Shown: positions 27,455-34,802 of the stretch, piece after piece | How positions within the stretch are numbered: the first letter of the stretch is position 1 | How the letters are laid out: each line of letters opens with the position of its first letter | Assembly (NCBI RefSeq): GCF_009258225.1 | Contig: NZ_CP043617.1 | Location: 1,922,001 to 1,986,000 of the forward strand | Length of the DNA stretch: 64,000 nucleotides | Direction: 5' to 3' | DNA from: Sulfurimonas lithotrophica | Lineage (GTDB): Bacteria > Campylobacterota > Campylobacteria > Campylobacterales > Sulfurimonadaceae | Made by a program: the position numbers and the translations under genes | Notes under the pieces: generated by a model | What the model saw: the letters and a program-made list of their open reading frames with translations, nothing else | Told to the model about the DNA's origin: nothing | Databases searched by the model: none

Positions 27455-28411
27455 AAAAAGATACCCTACCATAAATATATATCTTTGTTTTTCCAAAGGT
27501 TGATAAACCGATGCATTATAATGTGTCAAAAGAGATACGCCAAAATCTACATGAATTTTTGGTTTATCAAAAGGCAACCATTGAATTTGAGGTGTTATAT
27601 ATCCGATTGTACCGCTAAAAGATTTAAAAGGGAAAGGATTGACAGGTTCGGGATCAGTCCCGGAATCAGTATCTGTATTGTATTTTCCGTTATACTCAAT
27701 ACCCAAGTTTAAACTTTTTAAAACTGCATAATTTATACCCAAGTCATAGCTAAGTTCATCCCCGAAATCATAATCATGTTTTGCATCCGGTCTATATGTG
27801 TACATAGTGTGTGCATCTATACGCATATTTGGCATAAGCATTTTTGAGAATCCAAGTTCTAGCTTATACTCGGCACTTCCCGTACCTAACTGAGTCGGCA
27901 TCGGTGTTGTCATATTTGGATTACTCGGAGGACCTTTTTCAAACTTTTCATCACTTGAACCGGTAGGCAGTTTTACACCCGCACCGATTGAAATGGCATA
28001 ACCCTTGTCTTTCATGCTCACTAGTTTGTATCTTCCCATTACAATAATATCGCCAAGACCTTTATTGTCGATTTTTACCGGGAATTTCATAGCTGCGTAA
28101 GTATTAGGCAGAGTCGCATCCGCACTTAATCGCTTATATGGAACTATCACTTTTAGATCCATATTCTTACTAACTCCGTAAACTAAACCAAATAAAGTAA
28201 TATTCGCAGATGCATCCAAGCCCTGTTGATTATATACTTCATTTGTGCCTTTATACATAGTATCCTTATCAAAACTTATATTTTTGATAAGCATCTTAAA
28301 CTTACCCTCAGGCAATACCATAGCACCGCCTTTAGAATTAACCGTAGGGATAACCTGTGCATTAATAGTTACAGATAAAACTATAAATGCATACAATAGA
28401 CTTTTTTTCAT
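27452..28411 (-). CDS. Fur-controlled outer-membrane barrel protein (MetA-phenol-degradation type)
   Basis: A 319-residue protein with a signal peptide (MKKSLLYAFIVLSVTINA) and a predicted barrel of alternating strands (GLGDIIVMGRYKLV, YAISIGAGVKLPTGSSDEKF, AEYKLELGFSKML), ending in FMVGYLF. The LPTGS and early VYGVSKNMDLKVIVPY segments resemble the Phenol_MetA_deg / transporter-like family. The function of that family is poorly known. The start is set at 28411, with GGAG 6 bases upstream. Two Fur boxes lie upstream and the gene is convergent with the haem operon, so an iron-linked outer-membrane role is likely. Confidence 0.68.
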   Translation of the reverse strand: MKKSLLYAFIVLSVTINAQVIPTVNSKGGAMVLPEGKFKMLIKNISFDKDTMYKGTNEVYNQQGLDASANITLFGLVYGVSKNMDLKVIVPYKRLSADATLPNTYAAMKFPVKIDNKGLGDIIVMGRYKLVSMKDKGYAISIGAGVKLPTGSSDEKFEKGPPSNPNMTTPMPTQLGTGSAEYKLELGFSKMLMPNMRIDAHTMYTYRPDAKHDYDFGDELSYDLGINYAVLKSLNLGIEYNGKYNTDTDSGTDPEPVNPFPFKSFSGTIGYITPQIQWLPFDKPKIHVDFGVSLLTHYNASVYQPLEKQRYIFMVGYLF

Positions 28412-28427
28412 TTTTTCTCCTATCATT

Positions 28428-28446
28428 ATAATGATATTTATTATCA
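28428..28446 (-). promoter_or_regulatory. Fur box upstream of the outer-membrane barrel gene
   Basis: ATAATGATATTTATTATCA, built of paired Fur half sites, lies 17 bp before the start codon, overlapping the likely promoter. Confidence 0.72.
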
Positions 28447-28493
28447 ATAATGGGAGAATTATATGCAAGCTTTTATTAAAATAAAATTAATTA

Positions 28494-28508
28494 TGATAAT
28501 TCTTATCA
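28494..28508 (-). promoter_or_regulatory. Second Fur box, between ferritin stop and outer-membrane gene
   Basis: TGATAATTCTTATCA differs from the perfect palindrome at two central positions. It lies 83 bp before the outer-membrane gene and 8 bp beyond the ferritin stop, so it should act on the former. Confidence 0.6.
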
Positions 28509-28515
28509 GTTTAAT

Positions 28516-29010
28516 CTAATTAGTCATAATATTTCCGACTTCGCGGTCAATCATAAACAGTCCTCGTCCGTCAAGTCCTATAATATCTATTTTGTCCAAT
28601 ATAGATTTAAACAGTTTTTCCTCTTCATGCTGTTCTGCTACATACCACTGTAAAAAGTTAAATGTGGAAAAATCTTTTTCGCTTAATGTCACGTCCACCA
28701 AATCATTTATCTGCTTTGTAATAAATTTTTCATGTGTATAAGTTTGTTCAAAAACATCTCTAATATTTTCTAAGTTGATTTCTGGTTTATCTATAGTTCC
28801 AAGCTCAGCCATAGCTCCCGTATCTTGAATATAGTCAAATATTTTTTGCATATGTTGCATCTCTTCTGCTGCATGGTCTTTTAAAAATTTTGCAGTACCG
28901 CTAAGACCTTTGTTGTCTGCCCATGCACTCATTTGCAAATATAAATTTGAAGAGTAAAACTCCAAGTTTATCTGTGTATTTAATTTTTTAAGTAAGTTAT
29001 CACTTAACAT
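28516..29010 (-). CDS. ftn: Non-haem ferritin
   Basis: Cytoplasmic iron-storage protein of 164 residues that oxidises Fe(II) and stores it as mineral in a 24-mer. Ferroxidase ligands are visible: Glu17 (NLEFYSSNLYLQMSAW), Glu50 and His53 (AAEEMQHMQ), and a later Glu-rich pair in QWYVAEQHEEEKLFKSI. The length is normal for prokaryotic FtnA. It diverges from the DUF2325 gene across a perfect Fur box at 29122-29136, so it is under iron control; the direction of the effect cannot be read from sequence. Confidence 0.95.
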   Translation of the reverse strand: MLSDNLLKKLNTQINLEFYSSNLYLQMSAWADNKGLSGTAKFLKDHAAEEMQHMQKIFDYIQDTGAMAELGTIDKPEINLENIRDVFEQTYTHEKFITKQINDLVDVTLSEKDFSTFNFLQWYVAEQHEEEKLFKSILDKIDIIGLDGRGLFMIDREVGNIMTN

Positions 29011-29121
29011 ATCCTGTCCTTTAAGTTGTGTTTTTACAACTATATATCTATATTACAAAATTCATTATTAGGTAAATAATCATTCTTAAAATATTTATAA
29101 TATTAAAAACATACATACTTA

Positions 29122-29136
29122 TGATAATGATTATCA
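29122..29136. promoter_or_regulatory. Perfect Fur box between ferritin and DUF2325 gene
   Basis: TGATAATGATTATCA is an exact 7-1-7 palindrome, the best Fur box in the window. It lies 112 bp from the ferritin start and 66 bp from the divergent DUF2325 start and could control either or both. Confidence 0.85.
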
Positions 29137-29201
29137 ATATAATATTAATTTAAGCTATTTTAGTTTACAATTTTGATATCAATTATCAAGAAGGAGTTAA
29201 A

Positions 29202-29492
29202 ATGTCTGTTTTACTAATAGGCGGTGACAAGATAAACAAAATAACCCAACTGTTAAAATCTTTGGGCGTAGATAATACTATTCATTGGGATTCAAGAAGA
29301 AACTCGACGTCTCATAAAAAAATTCCCAAAGATACTGATTTGGTAATTATGCTTACCGATTTTCTAAAGCATAACTCAATGAGTTATTTTAAAAAGTATG
29401 CAAAAAAGAATGACATTCCTTATATCTGTACTCGTAGAGGAACAGCGAGTATTGAAAGTGAATTTACAAAATTCCTAAACGCTAAATCTTAA
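29202..29492 (+). CDS. DUF2325 domain protein
   Basis: A 96-residue cytoplasmic protein. The DUF2325 pattern is present: MSVLLIGGDKINKITQLLKS, a HWDSRRN segment, DLVIMLTDFLKHNSMSYFKK and YICTRRGTASIESEF. The fold resembles a single Rossmann-like half. Members occur next to iron or redox genes, but no activity is established to my knowledge. AAGGAG precedes the ATG. It is the first gene of a Fur-box-led series that runs towards flavodoxin. Confidence 0.75.
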   Translation: MSVLLIGGDKINKITQLLKSLGVDNTIHWDSRRNSTSHKKIPKDTDLVIMLTDFLKHNSMSYFKKYAKKNDIPYICTRRGTASIESEFTKFLNAKS

Positions 29493-29505
29493 CAGGAGGA
29501 AAAAA

Positions 29506-29703
29506 TGTTTGAATACGAGAATAAACAAAGTATTAAAGAACTCAGCGGAAGACCATGCTAAGTTATATACTAATAGTTAAAAGGAGGTGTTTGAAGTTTT
29601 ACAAAAAATTACCTTAAAATAATTTCATGCCATATATGAAGCAACTGATGGCAACATAGATATTTTTCATGAAGCCGGTTTTAAACCGGAGAATATCTTT
29701 TAA
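29506..29703 (+). pseudogene. Small gene broken by two in-frame TAA codons
   Basis: An AGGAGG site precedes an ATG at 29506. The frame stays coherent for 65 sense positions to a stop at 29701, but TAA codons interrupt it at 29578 and 29620. The pieces read MFEYEINKVLKNSAEDHAKLY..., KEVFEVLQKITLK and FHAIYEATDGNIDIFHEAGF.... The intact ribosome-binding site and the sensible composition on both sides of the stops suggest a recently inactivated protein of about 65 residues. No family recognised. The 316-bp stretch between 29492 and 29809 otherwise holds only the stem-loop at 29754-29788. Confidence 0.55.
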
Positions 29704-29753
29704 TTAGCTACTCTCCTAAACTTAGCTAAAGATTTCATACTACTAATTTAGAA

Positions 29754-29788
29754 AATCACACACTATAACTCAGAAATAGTGTGTGATT
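29754..29788 (+). other. Perfect 13-bp stem-loop before the unknown gene
   Basis: Bases 29754-29766 and 29776-29788 are exact reverse complements around a 9-base loop. No U-run follows, so it is not a classical terminator. It ends 20 bp before the ATG at 29809 and could be an mRNA-processing or stability element, or a protein-binding palindrome. Confidence 0.5.
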
Positions 29789-29808
29789 AAACACAAAAAG
29801 GATTTTCA

Positions 29809-30609
29809 ATGAGAAAGATTGGTTTTACAAAATTTAAAAACACTACAAAAGAGGTACTTCCAAAGACGTACCAAATCAACGATATAGAGCATCAAAGAAA
29901 AATGTTTTGTACAATGATAAATCAATATTTATCGCAAGAATCTAAACTAAATCTTAAAAATAAACATATTTATAAATATGATTTACTTAATATTTTTGAA
30001 GATAAAATCTTGTCTTTTTTTCAGTTTTATAAACTTAGACCTGAAAAAACTCAAAAAATACAAAAGATATACACCTATGATTCATTGGTATTTAACCAAT
30101 ACTTTAAACAAAGTAAAAACAAAAAAATGCGTTACTTGTCTTCTAAAGTCTGTTTTATGCAAAACTTCAAACTAAGCCCACAATACGAGCATCCGGCAAT
30201 GGATATAGTCGAACTCATATTTAACGGGAAAGAAGTTGAAATGATGTTAGACTTAAATGAGATTTTTACAAGAACCGTATATAACAGAATCAAAAAAGAA
30301 AAAGACAAAAAAGTAAGTTTGGATATTCCGTATATCCATATAGATCAACACGGAATAAGAACAAGACTTCATCCTAAATGGAAAAATGTCAACGCTAAAG
30401 ATATTAAACAAAGAGATGCAGATATAAAAGCTGCTTTTGACGAGTTAAAAACTCAAAACATAGACCAGTATTACTTGGTATATCCTAAAAAAGACAGCTT
30501 TAAACAGCACATAATAGTTGAAGATAAATCATCTAATGAACTCATTAAGATGATTCCGTATTCATTTACATTTTGTAATAAAAAGGAGAAAAAAAGATGC
30601 AAAAAATAG
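29809..30609 (+). CDS. Unknown cytoplasmic protein upstream of flavodoxin
   Basis: A 266-residue, Lys-rich protein with no signal peptide or membrane helix. I do not recognise a family. Visible features: a short basic N-terminus (MRKIGFTKFKNTTKEVLPK), a helical middle part (HPAMDIVELIFNGKEVEMML), a segment DIPYIHIDQHGIRTRLHPKWKN at about 192-213, and a YYLVYPKKDSFKQHIIVE beta-rich stretch near the end. The gene overlaps the flavodoxin start by 13 bp, so the two are translated together and presumably expressed when iron is short. It may be a flavodoxin partner, but nothing in the sequence proves this. Confidence 0.7.
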   Translation: MRKIGFTKFKNTTKEVLPKTYQINDIEHQRKMFCTMINQYLSQESKLNLKNKHIYKYDLLNIFEDKILSFFQFYKLRPEKTQKIQKIYTYDSLVFNQYFKQSKNKKMRYLSSKVCFMQNFKLSPQYEHPAMDIVELIFNGKEVEMMLDLNEIFTRTVYNRIKKEKDKKVSLDIPYIHIDQHGIRTRLHPKWKNVNAKDIKQRDADIKAAFDELKTQNIDQYYLVYPKKDSFKQHIIVEDKSSNELIKMIPYSFTFCNKKEKKRCKK

Positions 30610-31106
30610 GTTTATTTTACGCCAGTTCAACAGGAAACACCGAAGATGCGGCAAAAGAAATTAAAGATAAGTTTCAAGGTGTTGAAATATCTTTACATAA
30701 TATAGCCGATACGACGGACAACGAGATGCAAAACTATACACACTTAATCCTTGGCGTATCAACTTGGGGAGAAGGTGATTTGCAAGATGACTGGGAAGAA
30801 TATATAGACAACTTAAACAGCGAAAATCTAAATAATAAAACAGTAGCCTTATTTGGTCTTGGTGATCAAGAGGAGTATTGTGACAACTACTTGGATGCTA
30901 TGGGGACTATATACGACAAAGTGGTAGATTCTGGTGCTACGGTAGTCGGTTCATGGCCTAGTGACGAGTATGAGCACGATGATTCAAAAGCAATTAGAGA
31001 CGGAGAATTTGTCGGTTTAGCATTAGATGCGGACAATCAAGACGACATGACGACAGAGCGTATAGAGGCTTGGATTGAGCTAATAAAACCTTATTTTATA
31101 AAATAA
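30597..31106 (+). CDS. fldA: Flavodoxin
   Basis: An FMN-binding electron carrier of 169 residues that replaces ferredoxin under iron limitation and, in this phylum, serves pyruvate and 2-oxoglutarate oxidoreductases. The phosphate loop is YASSTGNTEDAA (about 8-19), the FMN-stacking loops are VSTWGEGDLQDDW and GLGDQEEYCDNY, and the length fits long-chain flavodoxins. AAGGAG lies 8 bases upstream of the ATG. A strong hairpin terminator overlaps its 3' end. Confidence 0.95.
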   Translation: MQKIGLFYASSTGNTEDAAKEIKDKFQGVEISLHNIADTTDNEMQNYTHLILGVSTWGEGDLQDDWEEYIDNLNSENLNNKTVALFGLGDQEEYCDNYLDAMGTIYDKVVDSGATVVGSWPSDEYEHDDSKAIRDGEFVGLALDADNQDDMTTERIEAWIELIKPYFIK

Positions 31107-31112
31107 GGTTTT
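31085..31112 (+). terminator. Terminator at the 3' end of flavodoxin
   Basis: A perfect 13-bp inverted repeat with a 2-base loop (31085-31097 with 31100-31112) whose right arm ends in TTTT. It overlaps the last flavodoxin codons and ends the iron-linked transcript before ribA. Confidence 0.65.
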
Positions 31113-31205
31113 CTCCGCAATACAATGCGACTAAGTTGCATTTAGATAAGTTTATTTAAAGAAAAAAGTTTGTATCATTCGCATTCATAGCTACAAGGAA
31201 ACAAA

Positions 31206-31802
31206 GTGAAAACGAGTGAACCAACAGGAAAGATAGAAAAATCCAACGAAGCAAAACTTCCTACAAAATATGGAAATTTCACCATTAAAATTTATAAACA
31301 AGCCAATCAAGAACATATGGTTTTTATGAGTGAAAATTTTCATAAACTAAAAACGCCTAACGTCAGAATTCACTCAGAGTGTTTAACGGGGGATACTTTT
31401 GGAAGTTTAAAATGTGATTGTCAAAATCAGCTTAGCCTAGCAATAAAATATATAGCAAAAGAAGGCGGCATGATTATTTACCACAGACAAGAAGGCAGAA
31501 ATATAGGACTTTTAAACAAAGTAAACGCATATGCATTACAAGATTTGGGACGTGATACTATAGAAGCAAATTTGGAACTAGGCTTTGAAGAAGATGAAAG
31601 AGACTATAGTATAGTAAAAGAAATTTTTAACGACCTTAAGCTAAAAGATATACAACTTATAACAAACAACCCCGATAAAATAGCTTATGTTGAGAGTCTA
31701 GGTGTGAACATAATATCAAGAATACCTTCAATAGCACCCGTAAATTCTTACAATAACGAATACATAAATGTTAAAAAAGAACATATGGGGCATCTGCTAT
31801 AA
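31206..31802 (+). CDS. ribA: GTP cyclohydrolase II
   Basis: The first committed enzyme of riboflavin synthesis: GTP to a diaminopyrimidine phosphate plus formate and pyrophosphate. The zinc site is ECLTGDTFGSLKCDCQNQL (three Cys), followed by YHRQEGRNIGLLNKVNAYALQD and the late LITNNPDKIAYVESLGV. It is a single-domain RibA of 198 residues, not fused to RibB. A GTG start follows an AAGGAA site. Location after flavodoxin is biologically sensible because it supplies FMN. I see no FMN riboswitch upstream. Confidence 0.95.
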   Translation: MKTSEPTGKIEKSNEAKLPTKYGNFTIKIYKQANQEHMVFMSENFHKLKTPNVRIHSECLTGDTFGSLKCDCQNQLSLAIKYIAKEGGMIIYHRQEGRNIGLLNKVNAYALQDLGRDTIEANLELGFEEDERDYSIVKEIFNDLKLKDIQLITNNPDKIAYVESLGVNIISRIPSIAPVNSYNNEYINVKKEHMGHLL

Positions 31803-31835
31803 AAATAATAGGCTAAAAAAGATATACTTTACGGT

Positions 31836-32576
31836 ATGAAAATACTAGATATAAATAAATATGCTCCATCGGCAAACCTCAAAGATTATATTGATGCTTA
31901 TTGGAGTATAAAAAATATTTCTAACGATGATGTTAATATACCTGTAGTGCCGGATGGTTGCATGGATATTATATATCAAGACAATCAACTTTTTTTTATA
32001 GGTGCTATGAGCGAAGCGATAATCGTCAGTGCCAAACCCTCAGAATATACATTCGGCATACGGTTTAAACCTTCAATATTGGCACAGTTTTTAGATATAA
32101 ATGTAAGTAATCTGACAGACAAGAAATTACTCTTAAAAGATATATCAACAGAGCTTTTTAAACTGCTAAGTTTTCAAGAAAAAGATGAAAACAAAAAAGT
32201 AAAACGTCTTAATATTATTTTTGAAAATATATTTAAAAATATAAATTTTAACTCAACCGTTGTTAAGGCTGTTAAATATGTAAATTTAAATAAAGGCAAT
32301 ATTCAAATAAAAGATTTAGAAAAAGAGTTAAAACTAAGTAGCCGACAAATTGAACGACTTTTTCAAAACTATATAGGATACTCTCCAAAAAAATTTTGTA
32401 ATATTATAAGGTTTTTCAGCCTATTTAAGGAGCTTATAAAAAGCTATAAAAATAATTTGTCCCACAAAGCTTATGATTATGGTTATTGCGATCAAGCACA
32501 TCTAAACAAAGAGTTTAAAAAGTTTTCAAATTTCACGCCTACAGATGAGATAATGTCGGTTTTTTACAATACATAA
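31836..32576 (+). CDS. AraC-family transcription regulator
   Basis: A 246-residue regulator. The N-terminal half has a DUF6597-like sensing domain (AYWSIKN, VVPDGCMDIIYQ, GIRFKPSILAQFL) and the C-terminal half the AraC double helix-turn-helix (LEKELKLSSRQIERLFQNYIGYSPKKF and AYDYGYCDQAHLNKEFKKFSNFTPTDE). It precedes a VOC-fold gene by 44 bp and may control it. Ligand unknown. Confidence 0.88.
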   Translation: MKILDINKYAPSANLKDYIDAYWSIKNISNDDVNIPVVPDGCMDIIYQDNQLFFIGAMSEAIIVSAKPSEYTFGIRFKPSILAQFLDINVSNLTDKKLLLKDISTELFKLLSFQEKDENKKVKRLNIIFENIFKNINFNSTVVKAVKYVNLNKGNIQIKDLEKELKLSSRQIERLFQNYIGYSPKKFCNIIRFFSLFKELIKSYKNNLSHKAYDYGYCDQAHLNKEFKKFSNFTPTDEIMSVFYNT

Positions 32577-32620
32577 ATTCAGATTTTTTATAAAATTTTC
32601 CAAATATACAAGGAGAAAAA

Positions 32621-33031
32621 ATGAAATCATTAGTACCCAATCTTGCAGTTAAAAATATTAAAGATACAGTATCTTATTATGAAAAAAATTTCAACTTTAA
32701 ACTTCAGATGGCAGTCGATATTTCAAAAGATGGTTTTGATAATGAAATAAAAGACTCAAAAGAGTATATATGGGCTATGGTAACTAACGGCGGTGTATCA
32801 TTAATGTTCCAAAGCGAAGATAGTATTAAAGATGATATAGGTTCTTTTTATCCGAACATCGGAGCATCTTTGAGTTTATATATCGATGTTGAAAATTTAG
32901 AAGAGTTATATAGTAAATTAAAAGATGAAGTTGAAATATATAAATCTATAAATACAACCTGGTATGGGCAAAAAGAGTTTTACGTCAAAGATATAAACGG
33001 GTATATATTAGCTTTTTCTTCAAAGTCTTAA
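32621..33031 (+). CDS. VOC-superfamily (glyoxalase/bleomycin-resistance fold) protein
   Basis: A 136-residue protein with the paired beta-alpha-beta units of the VOC fold: LVPNLAVKNIKDTVSYYEKNFNFKLQ at the start and YGQKEFYVKDINGYILAFS at the end. The final Glu-type metal ligand position is not obvious, so it may bind a drug or small ligand rather than catalyse. AAGGAG lies 6 bases upstream. It is probably co-regulated with the AraC gene just before it. Confidence 0.8.
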   Translation: MKSLVPNLAVKNIKDTVSYYEKNFNFKLQMAVDISKDGFDNEIKDSKEYIWAMVTNGGVSLMFQSEDSIKDDIGSFYPNIGASLSLYIDVENLEELYSKLKDEVEIYKSINTTWYGQKEFYVKDINGYILAFSSKS

Positions 33032-33060
33032 TATAAAACACACCTATATCAAAGACATTT

Positions 33061-33969
33061 TTATACACTGTAAATGTTTATTGCTTTTTGCACACAACTT
33101 TGCAATGTAGTATTGTTTGAGACTATAGGTATAATATTTTGCGGAAAAGATTTTTTTGTGGTATTTCCTATACTGATAGCTTTGAACGTATCTTTCCATT
33201 GAACATTTTTAAAAAAACATTTTACCGTCGATGGAGACGAAAATATAATAATAGAATCATCCGGAAGGTCTATTTTTTTCTTATATTCCACACATTTTGT
33301 CTCATACACCGGTAAATGATCGCAATTAATATTATATTTTTTTAAAATTTCTTTTATATTTGAAACAATATCTTTAGCACCTATATAAGCTATCTTTTTT
33401 TTACCGGAGAGCTGTTCAACCAATTCCAATGCAAATTCGTCTCCATGTTTTTCTTTACCTACAAATGTCAACTTACCGCCTAATTTTTTAACCTCTTTTG
33501 CAGTTTGTGTAGATATTGCATAGGTTGAAATATTTTTCCATTTATTTGTCATGGAATTTAGATGTTTCACACCGTTTTTTGAAGTAAAGATAATTGCATC
33601 GTATATATCCAAGGATAGTTTACTTTTAAGAGTAGTAGTTTTTATAAGAGGGATATTTTTAGCATATTTAACAGACTGGTCATTTAAAATAAAAATATTT
33701 TTATCGGAGTTTCTTACTCTATATTTTAAATTTTCTACTTGTTGACCTATACGCCTCAATATACCGGTTTTTTTTGAAATAACTACATCTGAATTTTCAT
33801 CTATAAAAAACTCTATACCGTTTTTAGAGAGTTCATGTGTTAGCTTTATAAAGTCATTATAAACCGTATCTTTATCATATTGGGTATCTTTAATAAACTT
33901 ATTTTGATATATGTCGTATTCATAATAAAGCAACTTTAAATCGTCAAAAAGGTTAGTCAAGTCTTTCAT
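33061..33969 (-). CDS. HemD-like uroporphyrinogen-III synthase with extra N-terminal region
   Basis: The C-terminal 210 residues match the HemD fold: FILNDQSVKYAKNIPLIKT, YDAIIFTSKNGVKHL, ISTQTAKEVKKLGG, IAYIGAKDIVSNIKEIL, DSIIIFSSPSTVKCFF and FKAISIGNTTKKSF. HemD closes the tetrapyrrole ring with inversion of ring D. The first 90 or so residues are not part of standard HemD and I do not recognise them. Start set at 33969, where GGAG is 9 bases upstream; an in-frame ATG six codons earlier would place that site inside the gene. It is isolated from haem-synthesis genes and may be a paralogue. Confidence 0.72.
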   Translation of the reverse strand: MKDLTNLFDDLKLLYYEYDIYQNKFIKDTQYDKDTVYNDFIKLTHELSKNGIEFFIDENSDVVISKKTGILRRIGQQVENLKYRVRNSDKNIFILNDQSVKYAKNIPLIKTTTLKSKLSLDIYDAIIFTSKNGVKHLNSMTNKWKNISTYAISTQTAKEVKKLGGKLTFVGKEKHGDEFALELVEQLSGKKKIAYIGAKDIVSNIKEILKKYNINCDHLPVYETKCVEYKKKIDLPDDSIIIFSSPSTVKCFFKNVQWKDTFKAISIGNTTKKSFPQNIIPIVSNNTTLQSCVQKAINIYSV

Positions 33970-34056
33970 GTTTACTCTCCGATGCATTATATTGCTTTCA
34001 TATTATATGTAATTTTAAGTAAATTAAAAAATTTCACTAAATATCTTCCTAAGATA

Positions 34057-34389
34057 CTATCTTTTTACACTGATAACTTCAACATCATCACAATCTATAT
34101 CTTTTTTTAGTAAGTAACCTTTTGGAATTTTATTTACTATTATCAACATATCGAGTTCTTGAAAAAATTTAATATGCCTCGATACGGTTGCATAACCTAT
34201 ATTAGATGAATTTTCATTCAGTTTATTGACCAAATACTCTATACTGACAGGATAGGACTGTTCATGTAAAATCTTTAAAACTTTCTCCCTCTGGTCGGAA
34301 TATCTAAGTTTATTTTGTTTGAGATGATTATATATAACATTTCTAAAGACAGATAATTTTTCTCTATTTTTAGTATTTATATATAGCAT
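34057..34389 (-). CDS. Fur-like DNA-binding-domain-only protein, copy A
   Basis: A 110-residue winged-helix protein aligned with the N-terminal half of Fur: LRYSDQREKVLKILHE, VEYL/IEYLVNKLNENSSN, then GYATVSRHIKFFQELDML, where Fur has a G-x-ATV-Y-R recognition helix. It stops where Fur's dimerisation and metal-sensing domain would begin. It has no Cys pair or His cluster and only one Cys near residue 100. It is the last gene of the tonB-exbB-exbD operon. A copy with 101 of 110 identical residues lies at 36226-36558. It could modulate Fur by competing for operators (inference). Confidence 0.78.
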   Translation of the reverse strand: MLYINTKNREKLSVFRNVIYNHLKQNKLRYSDQREKVLKILHEQSYPVSIEYLVNKLNENSSNIGYATVSRHIKFFQELDMLIIVNKIPKGYLLKKDIDCDDVEVISVKR

Positions 34390-34412
34390 CTTAGTCTCCT
34401 ACTTCTAAGTTT

Positions 34413-34799
34413 TCATTTGGCAGATTCGTTAATCAAAGCAAGATTATTCAAGTCATACTTTTTCAACAAATCAAATAACTTTATAATACGCTCATAACGA
34501 ACTTCCTTGTCTATACGTACGTTTATAGGACTTTTTTTATTTTTAACCCGAGAGAGAGACGTATCTAGTTGCTCAAATGTAATCTCTTTACCTTTTAGGG
34601 CTATTTTTTCACTTGAGAGTTCGATATTTACTTCCTCTTTTTTTACCATCTCTACAGGTGCTTCACTAGATGGAAGATTTAAAAGCAGTGCCAATTGATC
34701 TTTTTTAAATGCAGTACTTACCAAAAAGAAAATCAAAAGTAAAAAAACAACATCTACAAGTGGTGTCATATCCGGAGATAATGGTTCACGACGACGCAT
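34413..34799 (-). CDS. exbD: ExbD, TonB-system proton-channel subunit
   Basis: A 128-residue protein with one helix near the N-terminus: MRRREPLSPDMTPLVDVVFLLLIFFLVSTAF contains the conserved membrane Asp in PLVDVVFLLLIF. The periplasmic domain ends in IIKLFDLLKKYDLNNLALINE. With ExbB it drives TonB using the proton gradient. It lies 3 bp after exbB. Confidence 0.95.
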   Translation of the reverse strand: MRRREPLSPDMTPLVDVVFLLLIFFLVSTAFKKDQLALLLNLPSSEAPVEMVKKEEVNIELSSEKIALKGKEITFEQLDTSLSRVKNKKSPINVRIDKEVRYERIIKLFDLLKKYDLNNLALINESAK

Positions 34800-34802
34800 A
34801 AT

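Noticed and set aside
29578-29622. Stop-codon recoding of the two TAA codons
   Set aside because: No recoding signal or tRNA is visible and TAA recoding is not known here; gene decay is simpler.
31107-31205. FMN riboswitch before ribA
   Set aside because: The 99-bp gap is AT-rich and lacks the conserved, multi-stem FMN aptamer pattern.
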